The position numbers and the translations under genes are program-made. From positions 1-16,616 of the forward strand of contig JAKALC010000003.1 in the NCBI GenBank assembly GCA_021813335.1: a stretch of 16,616 nt of DNA, read 5' to 3'. A model generated the notes under the pieces. That model searched no databases and was not told the origin of the DNA. It saw nothing but the letters and a program-made list of their open reading frames with translations. Source of the DNA: a bacterium. GTDB lineage: Bacteria; Patescibacteriota; Minisyncoccia; Phycocordibacterales; SBAW01. Position 1 is the first letter of the stretch; every line of letters starts with the position of its first letter. Of the stretch, positions 13,199 through 16,616 are shown piece by piece.

Positions 13199-13224
13199 CC
13201 CCGAGAAAGCGGGCTTTCTCGGGG
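13199..13224 (-). terminator. Hairpin terminator of the uvrA-uvrC operon
   Basis: Perfect 12-bp arms ccccgagaaagc and gctttctcgggg around gg, just after the stop at 13231; on the minus strand followed by TTTCTCATTTC. Confidence 0.75.
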
Positions 13225-13230
13225 CGCTAC

Positions 13231-13431
13231 CTACCCGTCGTTCGGCATCATGATCTCTCCTGGAAGAGGACAGGGGCGTGTCCTCTGCGAAACGTGATGC
13301 CGCGAATCGCACAAGGATTTCCAACACTGGCGGCAGAGATCGTGCCCGTCATCGGGAGGCCCGGTCCAGCCCTTTCCCGGAACGAAAACCCGTATCGGCC
13401 TGCCGCAGGCGCAGTAGTAGCGGATATGCAT
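13231..13431 (-). CDS. Small Cys-rich protein at the end of the uvr operon
   Basis: 66 residues from ATG 13431, which has GGAGG 6 nt upstream. Cysteines at 7 and 9 (YYCACGRPIRVF) and at 33, 36 and 41 (LCRQCWKSLC), plus C54 and several histidines, suggest a zinc-binding fold of two knuckles. No family is recognised. It starts 32 nt after the uvrC stop and precedes the operon terminator, so it is probably co-transcribed with uvrA and uvrC. Any repair role is inference from position only. Confidence 0.7.
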   Translation of the reverse strand: MHIRYYCACGRPIRVFVPGKGWTGPPDDGHDLCRQCWKSLCDSRHHVSQRTRPCPLPGEIMMPNDG

Positions 13432-13463
13432 CACGGCCTCCGTGAGGTTCTCGTAACCGGCGC

Positions 13464-14786
13464 TTATGGTAGCAAGCCGGGTCCAGACCGCAACACCCGC
13501 ACCGTGCGCATCGCCCCGGAGCGGGCGCGGCGATGGCGCGCGAGCGAGAAGCGGTGCGCTTCGGCGTTCGCGAGCACGGCGTCCGCTTCGGAGACGCCGG
13601 CGGAGCGCGCTCCGACGACCTCGCGCGGCCGGTGGCGCTCGTCCTTCACGACGGATGCGACGGGGATGGCGACGCCCGCTTCCTCGAGCACCGCTTCGGC
13701 CGCCTTCTTCTGGGCGCGGCCGCCGTCGACGACGATGGCGCGCGGATACGGCCACTCCGGATGCGCGAGCCGCCGCGAGAGGATCTCCTTCAGGGACGCG
13801 ATGTCGTCGTTCTTTTTGAAACCGCGGATGCGGAACGTGCGGTACTCCCGCTTCAGAGGCGCGCCGTCTTCGACGACCGTCATAACGCCGACGGCGTTCG
13901 TGCCGGAGATGTGCGCCGTGTCGTAGGCCTCGATGCGGCCCGCGCGCGCCGCTCCGCGGCGCGCGTCCTCGAGAAACTCGTCCTTGATGAGCGAGACGTC
14001 CTGGACGTGGTCGAGGGCGGAGAGCTCCCGTCGCGCCGCGGCCGCGTCCTCGAAACGCTCCTCGCGCGCCGCCCGGCGCATCTCCCGCTCGAGCTTCCCC
14101 CGCAATTCTTTGCCGCGCCCCGAAAGGAATAACTCGATCTTGCGTATCGATTTCCTGTACGCTTTAAGATTTACCTTATCCTGTCCTATAGGAGATCTCA
14201 AGGTAAACTTCATGTTCTTCGGATACTGCCCGATTTGCGCATTGAATTCTATTTTCGCCGCCTGGTGCTTGCTTTTCACCCCGACCGGCCGCGGCGTGTC
14301 GAAGAACGGAAATATTCGCTGAATAAGCCGGAGCGCCGCGCGCAGCTGCGCGCCGGAAGGGAACGGGCCGTAGAGCGCCTTCAGATCCTGGCCGTCGCTC
14401 GAGCGCTTGTGCCGCACGTCGATGTCCTTACCGCGCAGCGCGAGCACGCGCGGGATTTCCTCCTTCGTCACGACGGCGTACAAAAACGAGGAGTCGTCCT
14501 TCCCCTCCACATTCGCCGGCGGATGGTAGCGCTTGATGAGCGCCGCTTCGCGCACCAAGGCCTCGAGCACGGTCGGCGCCGTCTCATACGCGAGCCGGTC
14601 GGCTTTCGTCACCATATCCACGATGCGCGGCCCGCGCGTGGCGATGAGGTCGTCGTCGAAATAGGAGCGCACGCGGTCGGCGAGCGAGGTCGCCTTGCCG
14701 ACGTAGAGCACGTTCCCGCCCCGCTTGAACAGGTACACGCCCGGAACGTCCGGCAGCCGATACTTAACGAGTTCGCTTCTTTGCAT
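13464..14786 (-). CDS. uvrC: UvrC-type excinuclease subunit, short form without HhH domain
   Basis: 440 residues, against about 600 for typical UvrC. In nucleotide excision repair UvrC cuts on both sides of a lesion marked by UvrA and UvrB. Visible parts: an N-terminal GIY-YIG nuclease (GVYLFKRGGNVLYVGKATSL at 16-35), a UVR helix pair that binds UvrB (about 226-262), and the RNase-H-like nuclease with YDTAHISG at 288-295, IVVDGG at 351-356 and EAHRFSLARHRR at 409-420. The protein then stops, so the tandem helix-hairpin-helix domain is missing. The region where many UvrCs have IGxCxxxC reads IGQYPKN and carries a 15-codon palindrome (residues 193-207). The start overlaps uvrA by 23 nt, so the two are coupled. 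Confidence 0.92.
   Translation of the reverse strand: MQRSELVKYRLPDVPGVYLFKRGGNVLYVGKATSLADRVRSYFDDDLIATRGPRIVDMVTKADRLAYETAPTVLEALVREAALIKRYHPPANVEGKDDSSFLYAVVTKEEIPRVLALRGKDIDVRHKRSSDGQDLKALYGPFPSGAQLRAALRLIQRIFPFFDTPRPVGVKSKHQAAKIEFNAQIGQYPKNMKFTLRSPIGQDKVNLKAYRKSIRKIELFLSGRGKELRGKLEREMRRAAREERFEDAAAARRELSALDHVQDVSLIKDEFLEDARRGAARAGRIEAYDTAHISGTNAVGVMTVVEDGAPLKREYRTFRIRGFKKNDDIASLKEILSRRLAHPEWPYPRAIVVDGGRAQKKAAEAVLEEAGVAIPVASVVKDERHRPREVVGARSAGVSEADAVLANAEAHRFSLARHRRARSGAMRTVRVLRSGPGLLP
14166..14210 (-). repeat. In-frame palindrome D in uvrC
   Basis: A 45-base AT-rich near-palindrome of exactly 15 codons (K193-L207). The outer arms are aagatttacctt (14166-14177) and aaggtaaactt (14200-14210), differing by one inserted base; the centre is the perfect tcctatagga (14184-14193). 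It encodes KFTLRSPIGQDKVNL in a region variable among UvrC proteins. Its base composition differs clearly from the GC-rich gene around it. Confidence 0.7.
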
Positions 14787-16616
14787 AACGCGTGAGGGCT
14801 TTCGCGAGGTGCCCGCCCGTGTGGGAACCGTCCGTCGCGGCGACTTCCTCGGGCGTTCCTTTCGCCACGATTCTGCCGCCGTTCTCCCCGCCCTCGGGGC
14901 CGAAGTCGATGAGGTAGTCGGCGCTCTTCACGACGTCGAGATTGTGCTCGATGACGACGACCGTATTCCCGCGCCGTACGAGTTCCTGCAAAATCTCGAT
15001 GAGTTTCTTCACGTCCTCGTAGTGGAGGCCGACGGTCGGTTCGTCGAGGAGATAAAGTGTCTTCATCGTGAGCGGGCGGTACAGTTCGCTCGCGATCTTC
15101 ACGCGCTGGGCCTCGCCGCCCGAGAGGGTCGTCGCGCTCTGGCCGAGCGTGAGGTACTCGAGCCCGGTCGCGTTCAGGGACTGCAAACGGTCGGCGATAG
15201 CCGGGATGTCGCCGAAGAATTTCTCGGCTTCCTCGATGGTCATCTCGAGCACGTCGCGGATGTTCTTGCCGCGGTACGTTACTTCGAGCGTCTCTTTCAT
15301 AAAGCGCGTGCCGCCGCACACGTCGCAGGTGACGTAGACCGTCGGCAGGAAATGCATCTCCACCGCGATGGAGCCGTTGCCCTGGCAGGCCTCGCAGCGC
15401 CCGCCCGGCACGTTGAAGGAAAAGCGGCCCGGCTTCCAGCCGCGGGCGCGCGCTTCGCCCGTGGCGGCGAAGAGGTCGCGGATGTGCGTGAAGGCGCCCG
15501 TGTAGGTCGCGGGGTTGCTCCGCGGCGTGCGGCCGATCGGCGACTGGTCGATGAGGACGACACGCGCGAGGTATTCGGTGCCGGTCAGGGACGCGGCGTG
15601 CTCGGTCTTCGCCTCGCGGCGCGCGAAGCGCGCCGCCGCGTTCCGGTGCAGGATGTCGTACAGGAACGTGGATTTCCCGCTTCCCGAGACGCCCGTGATG
15701 CACACGAGCTTGCCCAGAGGCACGTCAACGTTCTGGTTCTTCAGGTTGTGGAGCGTCGCGCCCTTCACGCGAAGCCAGCCCTTTTCGCTCGTACGCCGTT
15801 CCTCGGGGATCGGGATCTCCCGTTCGCCGCGCAGGTAGGAGAGCGTAAGCGAACCGCTCCCGTTCTTGCCGGCGGTCAGCAGGTCGTCGAGCCAGCCGGA
15901 GGCGACGACCCGCCCGCCGTGGATGCCGGCGCCCGGACCGATATCGACGATGTAGTCGGAAGCGAAGATGGTGTCCTCGTCGTGCTCGACGACGAGGATG
16001 GTGTTCCCGAGGTCTTTCAGCGTGAGCAGCGTCTCGATGAGGCGCGCGTTGTCGCGCTGATGGAGCCCAATGGTCGGTTCGTCGAGCACGTACAAAGCGC
16101 CCGTGAGCCCGCTCCCGAGCTGCGAGGCGAGCCGGATGCGCTGCGCTTCCCCGCCCGAGAGCGTGGCGGCCGAACGGTCGAGCGTGAGGTAGTCGAGGCC
16201 GACGTTGAGCAGAAAGGTGAGGCGGCTGTCGATTTCCTTCACGATGGGTCCGGCGATGTCTTTCTTCATCTCGGAGAGCTGAAGCGAATCGATGAACGCT
16301 TTCGCGTCTTTGACGGACATACTCGTGAAGTCCACGATGTTCTTTCCCAGCAACTTGGGTGTCTCGCCGCCAAGTCGACTTGGCGGCGAGACACCCAAGT
16401 CAGGACCTTTGAGGTACACCCGGAGCGCCTCGGGGCGCAGGCGCTTCCCGGCGCACGCCGGGCAGGGCGCGTCGGAAAAGAACGATTCCGTGCCGAGGCC
16501 GTGGCACTCCGGGCACGCGCCGTACGGCGAATTGAAGGAGAAGAGGCGCGGCTCGACTTCCGGAAACGACGCGCCGTCGTCCGGACAGACGAACGTGGAC
16601 GACAGGGTCTCCGCCG
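14764..16616 (-). CDS. uvrA: UvrA, excinuclease ABC subunit A (5' end outside window)
   Basis: 617 codons are visible; roughly the first 250-300 residues (including the first Walker A) are beyond base 16616. UvrA is the DNA-bound ABC-type dimer that finds lesions and loads UvrB. Visible: the zinc segment VCPDDGASFP…ACPECHGLG, the first signature LSGGEAQRIRLAS with Walker B LYVLDEPTIGLH, the second Walker A GVSGSGKST, the zinc module GRCEACQGNGS…CDVCGG, and the second signature LSGGEAQRVKIAS with LYLLDEPTVGLH. The first zinc motif lacks its second cysteine (CPDD in place of CxxC). A 48-base palindrome inserts about 16-20 residues just before GKNI. It is first in the uvrA-uvrC-small protein operon. 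Confidence 0.97.
   Translation of the reverse strand, partial: AETLSSTFVCPDDGASFPEVEPRLFSFNSPYGACPECHGLGTESFFSDAPCPACAGKRLRPEALRVYLKGPDLGVSPPSRLGGETPKLLGKNIVDFTSMSVKDAKAFIDSLQLSEMKKDIAGPIVKEIDSRLTFLLNVGLDYLTLDRSAATLSGGEAQRIRLASQLGSGLTGALYVLDEPTIGLHQRDNARLIETLLTLKDLGNTILVVEHDEDTIFASDYIVDIGPGAGIHGGRVVASGWLDDLLTAGKNGSGSLTLSYLRGEREIPIPEERRTSEKGWLRVKGATLHNLKNQNVDVPLGKLVCITGVSGSGKSTFLYDILHRNAAARFARREAKTEHAASLTGTEYLARVVLIDQSPIGRTPRSNPATYTGAFTHIRDLFAATGEARARGWKPGRFSFNVPGGRCEACQGNGSIAVEMHFLPTVYVTCDVCGGTRFMKETLEVTYRGKNIRDVLEMTIEEAEKFFGDIPAIADRLQSLNATGLEYLTLGQSATTLSGGEAQRVKIASELYRPLTMKTLYLLDEPTVGLHYEDVKKLIEILQELVRRGNTVVVIEHNLDVVKSADYLIDFGPEGGENGGRIVAKGTPEEVAATDGSHTGGHLAKALTRYAKKRTR
16353..16400 (-). repeat. 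In-frame palindrome X in uvrA
   Basis: Perfect inverted repeat: arm 16353-16375, centre cg, arm 16378-16400; 48 bases, a whole number of codons. It is read as DLGVSPPSRLGGETPK, inserted between VYLKGP and LLGKNI, where other UvrA proteins go almost directly from a Val-rich strand to GKNI. The arm sequence is shared with leuS (181-203), but there the two arms are in the opposite order. Confidence 0.9.

Overview
The window looks like the chromosome of a GC-rich member of the Candidate Phyla Radiation (Patescibacteria/Parcubacteria; the Kaiserbacteria-like groups are my best guess, from memory and not from a search). The pointers are: many short single-domain proteins of CPR type (a DUF5679-like zinc ribbon, a small helical protein and a small one-helix membrane protein), a prepilin, a UvrC without its C-terminal HhH domain, a leucyl-tRNA synthetase with a Nudix domain inside its editing region, and tight packing. 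Nearly all genes lie on the minus strand.

Layout, in minus-strand order from high to low coordinates. 16616-13231: uvrA (start outside the window), uvrC and a small Cys-rich protein form a nucleotide-excision-repair operon. 13224-12049: ddl, then tRNA-Ala(TGC). 12014-10799: an HtrA-type serine protease, then tRNA-Val(CAC), tRNA-Pro(CGG) and tRNA-Pro(GGG). 10798-10417: a gene-free, hairpin-rich stretch with fragments of tRNA-Pro and tRNA-Ala, ending at the promoter of tRNA-Ala(CGC). 10340-8540: an unusual island with small plus-strand genes and terminators, and one unknown minus-strand gene. 8440-7123: a small Lys/Pro-rich protein, tRNA-Ala(GGC), a zinc-ribbon protein and an S-adenosylmethionine-decarboxylase-like protein. 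7004-4016: a four-helix membrane protein, then an operon of small helical protein, membrane protein, NAD(P)H:quinone-oxidoreductase-like flavoprotein and ychF. 3983-1: prepilin, small membrane protein, Cys-containing membrane protein and leuS (3' end outside the window).

Three patterns go beyond ordinary gene content. (1) Perfect or near-perfect palindromes sit inside the reading frames of leuS (three), uvrC (one) and uvrA (one). They are read through without stops and add short peptides where homologues have loops. One 23-bp arm is shared by leuS and uvrA, but with the arm order swapped. This resembles the protein-coding palindromic elements known from Rickettsia. (2) At least seven genes have a TATACT-like -10 box only 6-8 nt before the ATG, which predicts leaderless mRNAs, while other genes keep a GGAGG ribosome-binding site. 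(3) Intergenic DNA holds a repeat-and-inverted-repeat array (6441-6565), tRNA fragments, and an orphan plus-strand terminator that may end a small RNA.

The functions of several small proteins are not recognisable and are described as such.
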